In this document: positions 9,358-20,129 of the stretch, in pieces | How the letters are laid out: each line of letters opens with the position of its first letter | Numbering within the stretch: position 1 is the first letter of the stretch | The notes under the pieces: generated by a model | Told to the model about the DNA's origin: nothing | The model's input: the letters and a program-made list of their open reading frames with translations, nothing else | The model's database searches: none | Position numbers and translations under genes: made by a program | Assembly: GCA_033782935.1 (NCBI GenBank) | Contig: JAWQEG010000075.1 | Coordinates: 1-64,000, forward strand | From: Petrolisthes cinctipes | Lineage: Eukaryota > Arthropoda > Malacostraca > Decapoda > Porcellanidae | Direction: 5' to 3' | DNA: 64,000 nt

Positions 9358-11414
9358 ATGGGTAAACCAGATTCATGGGGAGCGGCATTACTCGAACTGA
9401 CAGTGGAGAATATGATGACAAAATGGGTGACAGAAAAAACTAGGTATAGAGGAACAGACGAGCCATCAATGCTCCATCTGGTGTTCACTAGGGAGGCGGA
9501 TGTAATAGCAGACATCACATACAAAAGTCTGTTAGACAAAAGTGATGATGAACACTCGGAATCCAAAATTTGTACCCAGGTCTTGTTGAAGTTTTGAATC
9601 AGTTGACATACTAGTGAAATAATGACAACGCTTATCCTGTTTTATATTTGCTTAAGCTCGCTATATTAATACTCGATCAGGATATTCAAAGGAAGCCTGG
9701 ATACATATTTTGGATTGCGAGCGTACTTATTGAGTTGAAAATATTAGAGGGAGCTGTAGATGTGAGGGATGAAGCACATAGGGAGAATAGGTTGAATTAT
9801 GGAAGGACTGAGTTTAGAAGCCAAAGAAAGTTCTTTTGGGGTACAGACTGGATGGAGCTGGTGGATGCCGGAAGTGTGCAGAGCAAATACCTTATATTTG
9901 GAAAAAATATATACGGAAGGAGTATCTAAGTATGTACAGTCACTAATAAGTATACAGCTCTGGTTGAAGCTTTGAACAGACCAAATTCACCAGCGAAGTA
10001 ATTCCAATGGAGATGTTATTGTAGACACACCTGAATACTTATTAGTGCTGGTGACTGTATCAAAATATAAGATAAGTTAACTGAAGAAAAAAGAATGGTT
10101 CACTGGACAATGTGAGACAGCAAGATTCAGAAAGGAGGAAGCCTGGAATATAATGCGGAGGAGGAATACACAGAAAAATAGAGAGGCATTTAAAAAGGCA
10201 AGAAATAGTTATGTTGAGGCAAGAAAAGAGGCGGAGAAAAATTATGAAAAAGATATCGTGGATAAATGTATAAAAGAACCTAAATTGTTATATAGGTTTA
10301 TAAATGGAAACATGAAACAGAAGGTTGGAATCAAGAGGCTAAACATGGAGGGTGAAGATGATTAGAATATTTGAGAAGTTATGAAGAAGAAATTCCAAGA
10401 GGTATTTACACGAGAGTGAGTTTGATAGGAATAGAGAGGACAGAGGGGAGGTTATGCTGGGGGACATAAAGGTGGAGAGGGAAAATCTACTGGATGGAAG
10501 AAAAGAGGAAGGTCCGGATGGAATTGCCGGGATGATTCTTAATTAAGGAATGTAATGAACAGTTATTATTGCCAGTCTACAGTATCATAGAGAGTAGCCT
10601 ACAGGAGGGTAAAGTTCCAAAGAAGTAGAAGAGAGCACACATAGTGCCTTTATATAAAGGATGCAATAAGGAAAATCCTCTAAATTACAGGTCAGTGTCA
10701 ATAACAAGTGCAAGCTATGCGAGGGTATAATAAAGAATGAATGGGTAAGACACTTGGAAAGTACAAAAAGCATAACTAAAGCCCAATTAGGATTCAGGAA
10801 GGGGAAATCATGCATCACAAATTTATTGAGTTTTTACTCGAGGGTAATAGATGGGGTACAGGAGAGGGAAGGATGGGTCGCTTGTGTTTAGCTGGATTTA
10901 AAGAAGGCATTTGATAAAGTTCCTCACAGGAGGTTGATGTGGAAGTTGGAAAATTTTGGTGAAGTACAGGGAAGGCTCCTGGAATGGATGAAGGATTATT
11001 TGGTAGGGAGGCAGATGAGTACAGTAGTCAGGGGTCTGAAGTCAACATGGAGAGAAGTTGTAAGGAGAGTACCACAAGGTTCAGTGTTGGGACCGATTAT
11101 GTTTGTTGTATATGTTAATGACATGGTGGAAGGTGTCGAAAGCTATACAAGTCTGTTTGCAGACGACGCTAAGATAATGAAAATGATAGAGGATGCAAGG
11201 AGTTGTGAGGAATTACAGGAGGATTTGAACAAGATTCACAAGTGGAGCCAGGATTGGGAAATTTAATTTAATGCTAAGAAATGGGAAATAGTAATAGTAG
11301 GCCATCAGGAAATTACAGCATGGGTGGGTAGGCAATACAAACGGCACCCGAGGAAAAGGATTTGGGGATGACTATTCAAAACTCACTCTCACCAGAGAAA
11401 CACATTAACAGGGG
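9358..11414 (+). pseudogene. LINE remnant (CR1/Jockey group), EN to RT thumb
   Basis: Pieces in several frames follow the order of a non-LTR retrotransposon ORF2. The end of the endonuclease is at 9380-9560 (LHLVFTREADVIADI, then LLDKSDD). The charged linker is at 10153-10340 (KKARNSYVEARKEAEKNYEK, LLYRFINGNMK). RT blocks run from 10600 to 11270, including LKKAFDKVPH near 10900, PQGSVLGP and the catalytic FADD at about 11155-11169. A thumb segment (EEKDLGMTIQNS) ends near 11410. Stops and frameshifts are frequent. The 5-prime end is missing at the Gypsy-1 boundary, and a small TIR element sits in the linker. Confidence 0.88.
9937..10057. mobile_element. 121-bp Tc1/mariner-like MITE E4
   Basis: CAGTCACTAATAAGTATAC on the left is matched in reverse by GAATACTTATTAGTGCTGGTGACTG on the right. 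TA lies at both borders (9935-9936 and 10058-10059). It interrupts the LINE linker directly after a GVSKYV-coding stretch, and the LINE frame resumes with SKYKIS, giving a clear empty site. No coding capacity. Confidence 0.85.
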
Positions 11415-11446
11415 AAATTTTATGTTGGTAAATCTGGAGTAACTGA

Positions 11447-11662
11447 ATCCTCCAAACTATCGCGCACCACAATCCCCAGCCCACCTGAGTAGAAGCCCGA
11501 GATTAGAAGCAGGCGGTTTCTGGACGACAGCCCACCTAAACCATCATGAGGCCACACACATTTCGAACCAAAGGAAGCTTTGAGTCTAATGTCGTCCAGA
11601 AACCTCATAGTTCAAAACTCGGGCTTCGACTCAGGTAGGTTAGAGATTGTGGTACCCGACTG
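11447..11662. mobile_element. MITE E5, same TIR family as element E6
   Basis: CGCGCACCACAATC and GTTTCTGGACGACA near the left end recur in reverse complement near the right end (TGTCGTCCAGAAAC at about 11589-11602, GATTGTGGTACC at 11645-11656). The right end is followed by TA at 11663-11664. The left terminus looks degraded. The TIR matches the 1.2-kb element at 30137-31350, so this is a short relative. Confidence 0.7.
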
Positions 11663-11778
11663 TACAGTACACTCGTGATACGTAATCCCTGACCAGAGAC
11701 GAACGGCAGGCACCACACACACACACACATACCCTGCATTCGAACTCATCAGCCTCTATAGGTGTACTGGGTAGGGAA

Positions 11779-12415
11779 ATGAGCAATACCAGGCGATTCG
11801 AAGCTTTCTGCTCCTCACACTCTGGTCAGAAATTATGTATCACGAGTGTACATGACTTGAGAATTAGCCGGGAATTTTCTCAAGGTGAAATTGACACCCT
11901 GAAACAACAAGTGAAACAGCTGAAGCTAGAGGACGAGGGCAACAAACAACTGATCAAGACACTATCTGAAGACTTGCAGGTGGGTTCCAATTCTATTGCT
12001 GCACTTATTAAAGATTGCTGTGGCTACCTGGATGATTATAACAAACCTAATAATCTACAATTTGTGGGAATTGAGGAGGAATCTAACTAGATCTGGGAAC
12101 AATCAGCCAAGAAAGTAAACCGCATATTGGAAGAAAAATTACAACAATCAAACATCCAGCTAGAGTGTGTTTATCGTGTAGGACAACACTACCACCATCA
12201 GAACGGTAAGTACCCCATCATTGACACCTTCAACAGAGTGTGTTTATCGTGTAGGACAACACTACCACCATCAGAACGGTAAGTACCCCATCAATGACAC
12301 CTTTAACAGGTTTTGTGATATAGAGGCAGTCATCCGAAATCTTTCTAAGCTACAGGGAACACAGATTTACATTAATGAAGACTTGTGCCCCACATCGTTT
12401 AAGGCAAGCTAGGAG
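11779..12415 (+). pseudogene. LINE ORF1 (RRM/CTD type) remnant
   Basis: The first frame (103 residues from ATG 11779) has a heptad-like helix (about residues 35-65) followed by NNLQFVGIEEESN. After a stop, the frame continues with IWEQSAKKVNRILEEKLQQS and VYRVGQH, and a later piece reads IYINEDLCPTSFKAS. This order (coiled coil, RRM-like block, C-terminal IxxNEDL) matches ORF1 RNA-binding proteins of L1/CR1/L2-type LINEs. A 73-bp tandem duplication breaks the frame. Bases 12416-12896 hold only weak Lys/Ser-rich sequence leading toward the endonuclease fragment. Confidence 0.75.
12162..12307. repeat. 73-bp tandem duplication in LINE ORF1
   Basis: AGAGTGTGTTTATCGTGTAG starts both copies (12162 and 12235), which differ at only two positions. 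As 73 is not a multiple of three, the duplication shifts the ORF1 frame. Confidence 0.95.
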
Positions 12416-12896
12416 CGAAGGAAAAATGGTATATTTTCGCCATACGAAGTTAATTATAAAAGAAAGACACACCAACAAAGCTACCGCCGAACCTGAACCA
12501 ACATCAACAACAACAACCTGAAATATCAGAAAAACAATATCTGACGTCACCGGGGATGGCGCTGCTGCCCCCGCCTTGGCCGCCACTAGTACTTCAGTTG
12601 GTAGCCAGAACCTGACCAGTAAGAGCCGTGAGGGACCGGCGCCTGCCATGGCTGGCACACCTGGGGGACAACGGACGGCCCCTCAATATCAAACCAAGTC
12701 AGCTGCAAGGAATAAGTAAACTTCTCTCTGGCAGAAAAAAGTACACACCATCCAGCTAAATTTATAAACATATGTGTACTATGGATCAGAACCCTTTTCC
12801 ATTTGCTTCATCTCGTTTCCATATTTAGTGACAATTGTTAACATAATTTTCCACTCCATGAAATTGATAACTTGACGTTCGAGCCTCTTAAATATT

Positions 12897-13118
12897 ATGA
12901 AAATATACCGAATACTCTCTCCATCGAGTTCGACTTTAACGAAGTATATTGCAACTATCTCTTACTTACTTAATGAAAAACCTTCTCTTAATTTAATTGC
13001 CTTTAACATAAATAGTATACCGCTTCACTTAGACAGTTATGTTGAACAATGTATAAAGACAACTAACATGTACTTTGATGTTTAAAATTTTTGTGAAACA
13101 CGTCTCATTGATGCTATA
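12897..13118 (+). pseudogene. LINE ORF2 endonuclease N-terminal fragment
   Basis: The frame contains LNLIAFNINSIPLHLDSYVE, then after one stop FCETRLIDAICYN. This fits the first two conserved blocks of an APE-type endonuclease (N-x-RS-like start, then CETR/TETW). It probably belongs to the same L2/CR1-like LINE as the ORF1 upstream. It is cut off at 13120 by the Gypsy-2a LTR. Confidence 0.6.
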
Positions 13119-13120
13119 TG

Positions 13121-13358
13121 TTATAATGGTAAGGAAGCCAATACGTTACTACCCGGGTGAACAAACTCCAGAATACACAGTATAGGAAGGACTGTAGTCA
13201 GACCGCCCGAGTCCCCAAGGGAGGATTAACCTGTCTGGCCAAGGGATTAGTGTACTCGCCACGTCTGAAGGCTGGATGGTGGTAGAGGTGAGGCTCAGAC
13301 AAAGGATAGATGTGCGGCAACGACAAAGGGACGGAGTGGCGTGTATGGCACCATTACA
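13121..13358 (-). repeat. Gypsy-2a 3-prime LTR (internally deleted)
   Basis: It matches both ends of the LTR at 18121-18657 (GGTAAGGAAGCC at one end, GTATGGCACCATTACA at the other) but lacks about 300 bp from its middle. It cuts the LINE endonuclease fragment. Confidence 0.85.
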
Positions 13359-13387
13359 GTACCTCGCTCTCCCCCCCTCCCCCATGG
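13359..13387 (-). promoter_or_regulatory. Polypurine tract of Gypsy-2a
   Basis: On the minus strand, CCATGGGGGAGGGGGGGAGA followed by GCGAGG lies directly before the LTR start TGTAATGG. A purine run here primes plus-strand DNA synthesis in LTR elements. Gypsy-2c has a similar G-rich tract at 57321-57339. Confidence 0.75.
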
Positions 13388-13586
13388 AATAAATTTTATT
13401 AAGGGAGAGGGTAAGGTGTACAATGCATAAACATACAATAGTCATAGAAAAAAAATAGCAAAATACAATAAGTCAAAGAGCAAACATATATGGATAACAC
13501 AACTTGAATAATGAATGAATGTCATACAGAAATGTAAGGTTATAGTGTGGATTGTAGGAGTGGGAGACAAGGTAAGTGTGTGTCAA

Positions 13587-14640
13587 TTAGTAGTAGGGGG
13601 AGTGTGTGTCAAGAGATGTGTGGAGTGTGTGAGTGTCTGTGTTGTGTACCACCACCACGTATTTAGCCGGGCGTTTTATAATACGCCCTGAACGAGAGGT
13701 GAATCCATCAGGGACCATAACGGGGTTCATCGTCCTGCCGCTCCTGTTGTGGGGGTGGAGGTGTAGCCAGGCGAGGTGAAGGCGTGCACTGGTGAGGAGG
13801 GCTGGCGGGACGAGGAGGTGTGGCTGGCATGATGTGGAAGACAGGTGGCAGTTCCTGAGGGAGACTAGAAACACATAATTCAATGGAAGCAGGTGTGGGT
13901 TGGGCTTGTGGAGGCGGGGATAAAGGTAGGGTGGGTTCAGGTATAGGGGAGGTAATGGGATGGGGAGGCGGGAGCGTGGGAGTGATGGTAGGGGTAAAGG
14001 GTTCAGGTAGGTCATGATCAGGTGTGGTGAATTTAGGATGGGAGGCAGGATTGGGGCTAAGGGAGGAGATAGGTTCCTGGGGGTAAGGTGTGTTGGGGAG
14101 GGGGGAAGGTGGTGGAATGACGGGTACAGGGATGGAGTCGGTGATAGGAGTGGATGGGGTAGGGGGTGGAGGGGGTAGGGAGGGAGGAGGTGACGTAACT
14201 GGTGAAGGAAGGGTAGGAATGGTAGGGTGAATGAGTTGAGGTATGGGAGGAGGCACCTGCGGCGCGTGAGAGTTTCCGTCAGTAGTGGAGGCATGCAGTA
14301 GTGGAGGCGTGAATAGGTAGGATGGAATGTGGGTGAGGAATGAGGTATGTCGTAGAGGTTGCAGGTGGTTGTGTAGGTATGAATGGTGTTGCGTATGGTG
14401 TAGGCAAAAGCGGTGGCCGGTGTGATGAGGGGAGTATATGGGGCACGTATGAGGCGTGGCGAATGGGAGGTGTGGTGTGAGTATGCTTGGGTGTGGCTGG
14501 ATGCGCGTGGGTTGTAGCAAGTGGCGTGGTGTGGGCAGGTTTTACCCGCTCCCAGGACATGATGTACGGCTTACCGCGTACCTGTAGCGTAACCGTTACA
14601 TCCGCCTTGGAGAGTACGGTATGCGGGCCATTGTACATCT
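13587..14640 (-). pseudogene. Gypsy-2a GPY/F module and proline-rich tail
   Basis: Starting at about 14638, the minus strand reads MYNGPHTVLSKADVTVTLQV, an integrase GPY/F module, followed by several hundred residues dominated by Pro, His, Thr and Ser. It ends with DGFTSRSGRIIKRPAKYV. The same SGRxIxRPxKY ending closes the Gypsy-2c frame at 57000-57090, and such RSGR-RP-Y motifs are common at the end of Gypsy pol. Two overlapping frames show at least one frameshift. The low-complexity part is likely disordered. Confidence 0.75.
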
Positions 14641-14641
14641 G

Positions 14642-15310
14642 CTAGAGTAGAGCGCGGTGGGAGTCCATGCGTAGGAGTAATGAAGGAGCGATGTTGAGGT
14701 CAGGTGGTAAGTACGTGTGCCTTGTTTGCCGGCACGTAGGTATAGGTGCGGCTTTAGCGACCATACCGTTGCTCGCGGGGTGGTACGCGGTGGTCCATTG
14801 TCGGGGCGTTCCTAATAATGTCAGCATGTCCTGCCAAGCCTTGGATTCAAACTGGGTGCTTTGGTCAGTAACAATTACTGCTGGGGGACCAAAGTTAGAC
14901 ACCCATTTGCTAAGGAAATGGCGAGCGGTGCCTTCAGCGGTGATGTCATACATCGGAATGGCCGTACACCACCGTGTCGTCCTATCCACACACGTCAGGT
15001 AGTAACGGTATCCTCGGGATGAGGGGAGAGGGCCAAGATGTCGACATGCACCGTGTGAAATCTGCAAGAAAGAATGGTGAACTCGTGTAACGGTGGGCGT
15101 GTATGTCACCCCACCTTAGCGCGATGACAGAGAAGGCACGCTGACACCCAATCCTTGACCTGCTTCCTCATTCCCAGCCGGACTGCAAGCCGACTAATGA
15201 GGCAGAGTGTACCTGCAATCCCCGGGTGGTTGATGGAGTGATACTGGTTGAATACACTTTCTCTAAATTGCTCAGGAATATAAGGGCGTGGAGTGCCGCA
15301 GGATGTGTCA
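14642..15310 (-). pseudogene. Gypsy-2a integrase
   Basis: The zinc module (QYHSINHPGIAGTL, then a C-x2-C) lies at about 15110-15260. The core follows with RGYRYYLTCVDRTTRWCTAI, VIVTDQSTQFES and YHPASNGMV. The catalytic glutamate that should follow SNGMV (ERFH in Gypsy-2c) is missing: the frame jumps to a downstream sequence matching 54460-54500 of Gypsy-2c. This is therefore an internal deletion of roughly 180 bp, and the enzyme is dead. A frame change also separates zinc module and core. Confidence 0.85.
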
Positions 15311-15689
15311 CACTAGACTTGCGTTGTAGTGTGGGGTGGACATAGTGTGTGTGGAGGTGGAAGAGTGTTGTGGGAAGGAGTGTAAGGAAGCATTAGGTGA
15401 CGGGGGGCTAGCTACAGCTTGTGAGGCCTGTGATGTGGCGTCCATGGTGTAGGCGGGAAGTATGCGGTGAGGTGATGTATGAACCAGGGGGTGGTGTGAG
15501 GTATGGGTGAATATGGGTGAAGGCATGGTTACACAACAAACACAGGACTGGGCCTGAGGGCAAAATACAAAAGAATGTGAAAAAAATGGGGGTAAGTAGC
15601 ACTTGGGGGGGAATCACTGAGAGAAAGCGTAGAAAGTAAGTATACAATGTACTTAACTTGTTGGCCTATAGTGGGTATTTAAGGATATC

Positions 15690-16085
15690 CGTAGAGGCGA
15701 GAACGAGGATGAAGGTCGTGTTGTGTGGCGTCAGCAGCGATGCACGTAGAATAATCTGAGGCTCGTGGCCATGGCTGGTGTGGAGCATGTGTGCACGTAG
15801 TGATGGGGAGATCGGGCAGCGATGCACGTAGCATCCTTGTAGTGCACAGCACGTGGTTAAAGATGAGTACGTGGGTACGTAGTGAAGGGACAGTGGTGGT
15901 GTGCTGCATGTAGAGTAGATGTAGGCATGGCACGTGGACATTGTGGAGCACGTGGGCACGTAGTGGTGTAGGGGTAAAGCAGCGATGCACGTTGAGTTGA
16001 TGCAGGGCACAGAATGAAGTTATTGTGGAGCACGTGGGTACGTAGTGAAGAGGAGATACGTCTGCGATGCATGTAGGGTGTTGGA
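15690..16085 (-). repeat. Leader tandem repeats of Gypsy-2a (CTACGTGC type)
   Basis: Blocks with CTACGTGCATCGCTGC and CTACGTGCCCACGTGCTCCA on the minus strand recur about five times at roughly 75-85 bp spacing. The same two blocks occur in plus orientation at 41744-41840, before the Gypsy-2c gag. No coding function is apparent. The neighbouring 15311-15689 is proline-rich low-complexity sequence. Confidence 0.75.
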
Positions 16086-18106
16086 GTGGATGATAAGGCA
16101 CCCCTAAGGTAGGTGAGTGTGTGTGTGTGTGTTGGGATGATGCTGGACACGGAAATAATGAAGGAATAGGAACGCACATGGTGTAAAGGAGGAGAGAATG
16201 GGGTCTAGGAGGTAGGAAAGAAATATAGGGAAAATGAATGGAATGGTAGGTAGAACAACTGTAACACAGTGTTTCGGTTCTTATGATCCACCAGGATATT
16301 CCCGGTGCTCCCAACCAAAAACCCTGCGCTATCACAAAAAAAAATATTTGGATTCGTGTTCACTGTCTTCGACCTTCCTCAGGTGGCAGGGTATAGTGCA
16401 GAAAAACTACTGTTCACAGATAAAAGACCCAGTGATTTATTATTGTGAGACCCATCAATTTACATATATAATAAATAAAAAATACATATAATTATTATAA
16501 TGACAAAGCTTTCACAAGAAAAAAAAATAAAGATTTGATTAATACTGTACTTACGCCCCCCTTATTAACTAAAATTTACCCAATAGATTTAATACAATGT
16601 TTTCAAAGACTACTTTCCCCCTTACTCTACTCGAAACTTCAATATTACAAAAAACTAGACCAGAACACAGCCTTGCAACTTGACAAAATACAAAAATAAA
16701 ATAAAATGATTTAGGCTAGAGACTAGAAATGTTCTTAGTTAACCCAAAATTAAGTACAAGAAAAAATATAATACATATACCACCTGTAGCACACCACTGG
16801 AGACTGGACTCCCACTTACTGTACCACCCCCCTCCCAATTGTGAATGGACCTAGACTTCGCAATCACAATCACCTACTGTAGGAGTCAGTTTCCAGCAGA
16901 ATTGCTCACAGGATTAGACACCTGCCATACACGTGGCATTTACAAAAAAAAAAAAAAAAAAATCAAGACACAGGCCAACTAGTGCTTTACCAAAACACCA
17001 CACTAGTGGCTTACCAAAAAATAATATTGGCCAACTAGTGGCGTTACCAACTATAACACTGGCCAACTAGTGGCTTTTACCAGAAATAATAATAATACCC
17101 AACTAGTGGCTTTACCAAAAAAAAAATAATACTGCACTAGTGACTTTTACCAAAAATAATACTGCACTAGTGACTTTTACCAAAAATAATAATAATAACC
17201 TAATGCCTGACACCCTAATTCCTACGCCAGTTCACCAACAGATGAGGCAAGTCCCCACGTGGACAATATGGCGTCACAGCTGGTCGGGTCGAAAGAGAAG
17301 AGTGAGACAAAGTTGGCTACCCTCTTCCTTCTTCCTCGCTCAGCGGAGGCGGGAAAGATGCCACGCACTTCCACATAAATAAATCTTTATGACAACTTTA
17401 AATTAACACTCAACAGATTATTCAATGAAACCTGGTTATCATAAGCCTTTCACATAAAATAAGATTCAGTCTTAATTATATCCTCATCATCATCTCACAA
17501 TATTACAACCTCTGTCGTCACTTCCGGTTCCAATGTTATGTATATTTGGGGACGAGATTATCACAATTGCCACAACAATGTTACCAACTCCCAAAGTAAG
17601 TTTCAGTTTGCTGGACAAATATAAGGCCAGAAAAGCAAGATTATTCCTATTTACAATATTTACACCTATATTCATTCTGCTTCCGTCGCAAGCTTCATCT
17701 CCTAAGGTGAAACAACTTAAGAATTAATTATTAGGAAATAATAGGAGCGTTACACAACGAAACAGGAAACCGGTGTAGAGAAGAGCGAGAGTAACAAAAA
17801 CAGAGAAAGTGGGTATAGTACCGGGGACAAAAATTACGTTAAGGCAAATGTGGGAGGGATAGAACACTGGGAAAAGTGACCACAGTAACGAATGAAGCAA
17901 AATTGGAGGTAAAAATGTGAATGAGTAAGGGGTACCTTAGCAGCGAAGCAATGAGGTCGACGTTGGTGAAGTGGTGATGCGAGGCGTAGCTGCAGGGCCG
18001 CTGGGAAGTTTGGAAGTGGCGTGGCGAAGAGGTTGATGTGTACGTAGCGTGGTGGAGCTTGCGAGCATGTACGTATTACCTCGTACCAGTGTAACAGAGT
18101 TGAAAA
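16086..18106. other. Gypsy-2a leader plus unassigned AT-rich segment
   Basis: Bases 17749-18106 look like Gypsy-2 leader next to the primer-binding site. The stretch 16266-17748 is more AT-rich, holds the CAACTAGTG repeats and resembles nothing else in the window. It is flanked by similar octamers (GTAACACA near 16259 and GTTACACA near 17749), so it may be a separate insertion. One short frame at 17268-17378 (36 codons, good Kozak context) is noted but unsupported. Confidence 0.35.
16975..17195. repeat. About 30-bp tandem repeat, 7-8 degenerate copies
   Basis: Units of ACTAGTGGCTTTTACCAAAA with a variable AATAAT spacer recur from 16978 to 17190, many preceded by CCA or TGC. The last two copies are nearly identical. 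Confidence 0.9.
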
Positions 18107-18120
18107 GCCTGGATCGCCAA
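18107..18120 (-). promoter_or_regulatory. Primer-binding site of Gypsy-2a
   Basis: The minus strand reads TTGGCGATCCAGGC just inside the 5-prime LTR. TGGCGA at this place is typical of the tRNA-complementary site that primes minus-strand DNA synthesis. The exact tRNA was not determined. Confidence 0.65.
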
Positions 18121-18657
18121 TTATAATGGTAAGGAAGCCCTTACGTTACTACCTGGGTGAACAGACTCCAGAATACACGGTACAGTTTATTGGTAATATA
18201 GGGAAATGCAGTACATGTAATATTACGGGAGACCAGCCTGTCGTGTAGCATCGTGGAGAGTCTGTAGTTGCAGTGTAGTATTTGTAGTTACCGTGAGGAG
18301 TTGTGAAGGCTTGAACAACACATGTGTGGCAGGTGGACAATATCAGCGAGACAGGGCAGGACCTCATAGTACTGGAGCTAGTGGTATAATCTGTCTTCCA
18401 GCGGCTGGCAGCCCCCGTTTATCTCGTCAGCCCACATGACTTTCTCACCTGACGCAGGTGCGCGGCTTGGTGAATCACTACCCGGGAATGACTGTGGTCA
18501 GACCGCATGAGTCCCCCAGGGAGGATTAACCTGTCTGGCCAAGGGATTAGTGTACTCGCCATGTCTATAGCTGGATAGCGGTAGACTTGCGGCATCGACA
18601 AAGGTTAGCAGTGCGGCTAAGACAAAGGGAAGGATTGGTGTGCATAGCACCACTACA
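18121..18657 (-). repeat. Gypsy-2a 5-prime LTR, 537 bp
   Basis: It begins TGTAGTGGTGC on the minus strand and ends CTTCCTTACCATTATAA. A polyadenylation-like CCAATAAACTGTACCGTGT lies at about 18176-18194. It is homologous to 57340-57914. Confidence 0.85.
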
Positions 18658-18856
18658 CACTTGTCAGATTAAAACTTTGCCAGCCGTATGATGTTGTTGT
18701 TGTTGAAGTTCCTCAAGCTGTCTGGCCGAGCAGCACTGAGCTCCTGAGGAAGGCCATGGCCTGAACCGGGCATTCCCACAATGCCCTCAGAGAGTGTATG
18801 TTGGTTGTTGGTGAATGTGGTTGTGTACATTGTAGTCTTCCATAATCTGTTTTCCT

Positions 18857-19829
18857 TTAACATCCACTCGTGGTTCCGCTACATGGAAGCTATGTGGCGC
18901 TGCTCCAAGTACATGAGCAACCAGAAATTAGAGGCAGTATTTCGGGCCCTCCCCGATGAGGTGTTCGACACCATCTCCCCTACTCTTGCACACGACACCC
19001 TTAAGGAAGCCATCATTGCTTCCCAAGTGATGACAGAGCATCAATACTTGAAAGCCCTTGAGGACGCCGCCCATCGACTCTGTTGCGCCACATGCAACAG
19101 CTCAATGACAAGGCGGCCAAACCCTTCATTGAAGCCATCCTCAGGAGCCACCACGCCAAGTTACTGGCACCACCATTCAGCTGCACCTCCAAACTCACTG
19201 ACTCACTCTTGGACACATTCTCAGACTGCGCATTCTCATGGCCCCATCAGCACCCCACAGCCAACATCGTCACGCCGCCTACACCCGCCGCTCCAACAGC
19301 TGCATTACCTTCACCACAACAACACCTGCCGCTAGCGCTGACACAACATTACCAACACCTTCCACAGACACAACACCACCATATACTACCCACTACCCAA
19401 CCACATGTTTCGCTGCCTACACAACACCTCCACACGCTACCACACACCCAACCACACCAGCCTCTGCCACCACAACACCTCCCACCCCAACCTGAACGCC
19501 AACACTCCCTTTCTCCTCCTCAACAACAGTTTCTCACATCACCTCCACAACAACCTAACCTACCTGCAACACAACTACAAGTCGATTCAGTGACACAACC
19601 CCTCAACACCATATTACACACTCTACAACAACCACCCGCTCACCAACAAAAACAGTACACTACACCACCACCCAATCTACAGCAACAGTACACGCCACCA
19701 CCACACATACTACCTCCAATCCAGCGATAATCACCTTCTACCACACTGCAGCAACATTGGCAACACAACCAACTATGCATCTACCACCAGAGGTTTGGTC
19801 ATACCGCACGTAACTGCCACCCTCCCTGC
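18857..19829 (+). pseudogene. Gypsy-2b gag
   Basis: The first part reads FNIHSWFRYMEAMWR, LEAVFRALPDEVFDTISP and QYLKALED. After a +1 shift near 19070 it continues LRHMQQLNDKAAKPFIEAIL. The same blocks occur in Gypsy-2c at 42380-42700. A long Pro/Thr/Gln/His-rich linker follows, ending in a nucleocapsid-like motif CIYHQRFGHTARNC at 19776-19817, then HPPC. The knuckle is intact here but mutated in Gypsy-2c. No LTR is found on the left; bases 18658-18856 have no recognisable feature. Confidence 0.8.
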
Positions 19830-20129
19830 CAATAGGGTTTTTCGTCCAACCGCCAGACATTCCAACCGATGTAGGAAAATGAATAAGGCGGTGGCAAGAC
19901 AATGCCCTCTACGCTATCACCCACACCTCAACAAACCACTCGGGGCCGAAGGACAACACACCGACACCACCTCACCTCAACCATCCTGCTACGGACCACA
20001 ACACAGACGGCAACCTCGCTACTACGCCCCTGTTGCCCACACAGCAACAACCAGCCGCTACCTTCCCCACAGCTCGCACTCTCCTCTGATTGGAAGACCT
20101 CAAATCATGCGACAACTTCCTCGTTGTTG

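Larger units (their letters stand above)
13121..18657 (-). mobile_element. Gypsy-2a: internally deleted Ty3/Gypsy element
   Basis: Minus-strand element bounded by related LTRs (5-prime LTR 18657-18121, 3-prime LTR 13358-13121). The order is primer-binding site, long leader with tandem repeats, integrase, proline-rich C-terminal region, polypurine tract. Gag, protease, RT and RNase H are absent. The integrase, tail and 3-prime LTR match Gypsy-2c (53790-57914), and the leader repeats match 41744-41960, so the three copies are one family. No target duplication was found. Confidence 0.85.

Noticed and set aside
17268..17378. 36-codon ORF with good Kozak context
   Set aside because: Too short, not seen elsewhere in the window and without domain or transcript evidence; noted only inside the unassigned block.
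18658..18856. 5-prime LTR for Gypsy-2b
   Set aside because: The neighbouring LTR (18121-18657) is in minus orientation and belongs to Gypsy-2a; no plus-strand LTR-like sequence is seen here.
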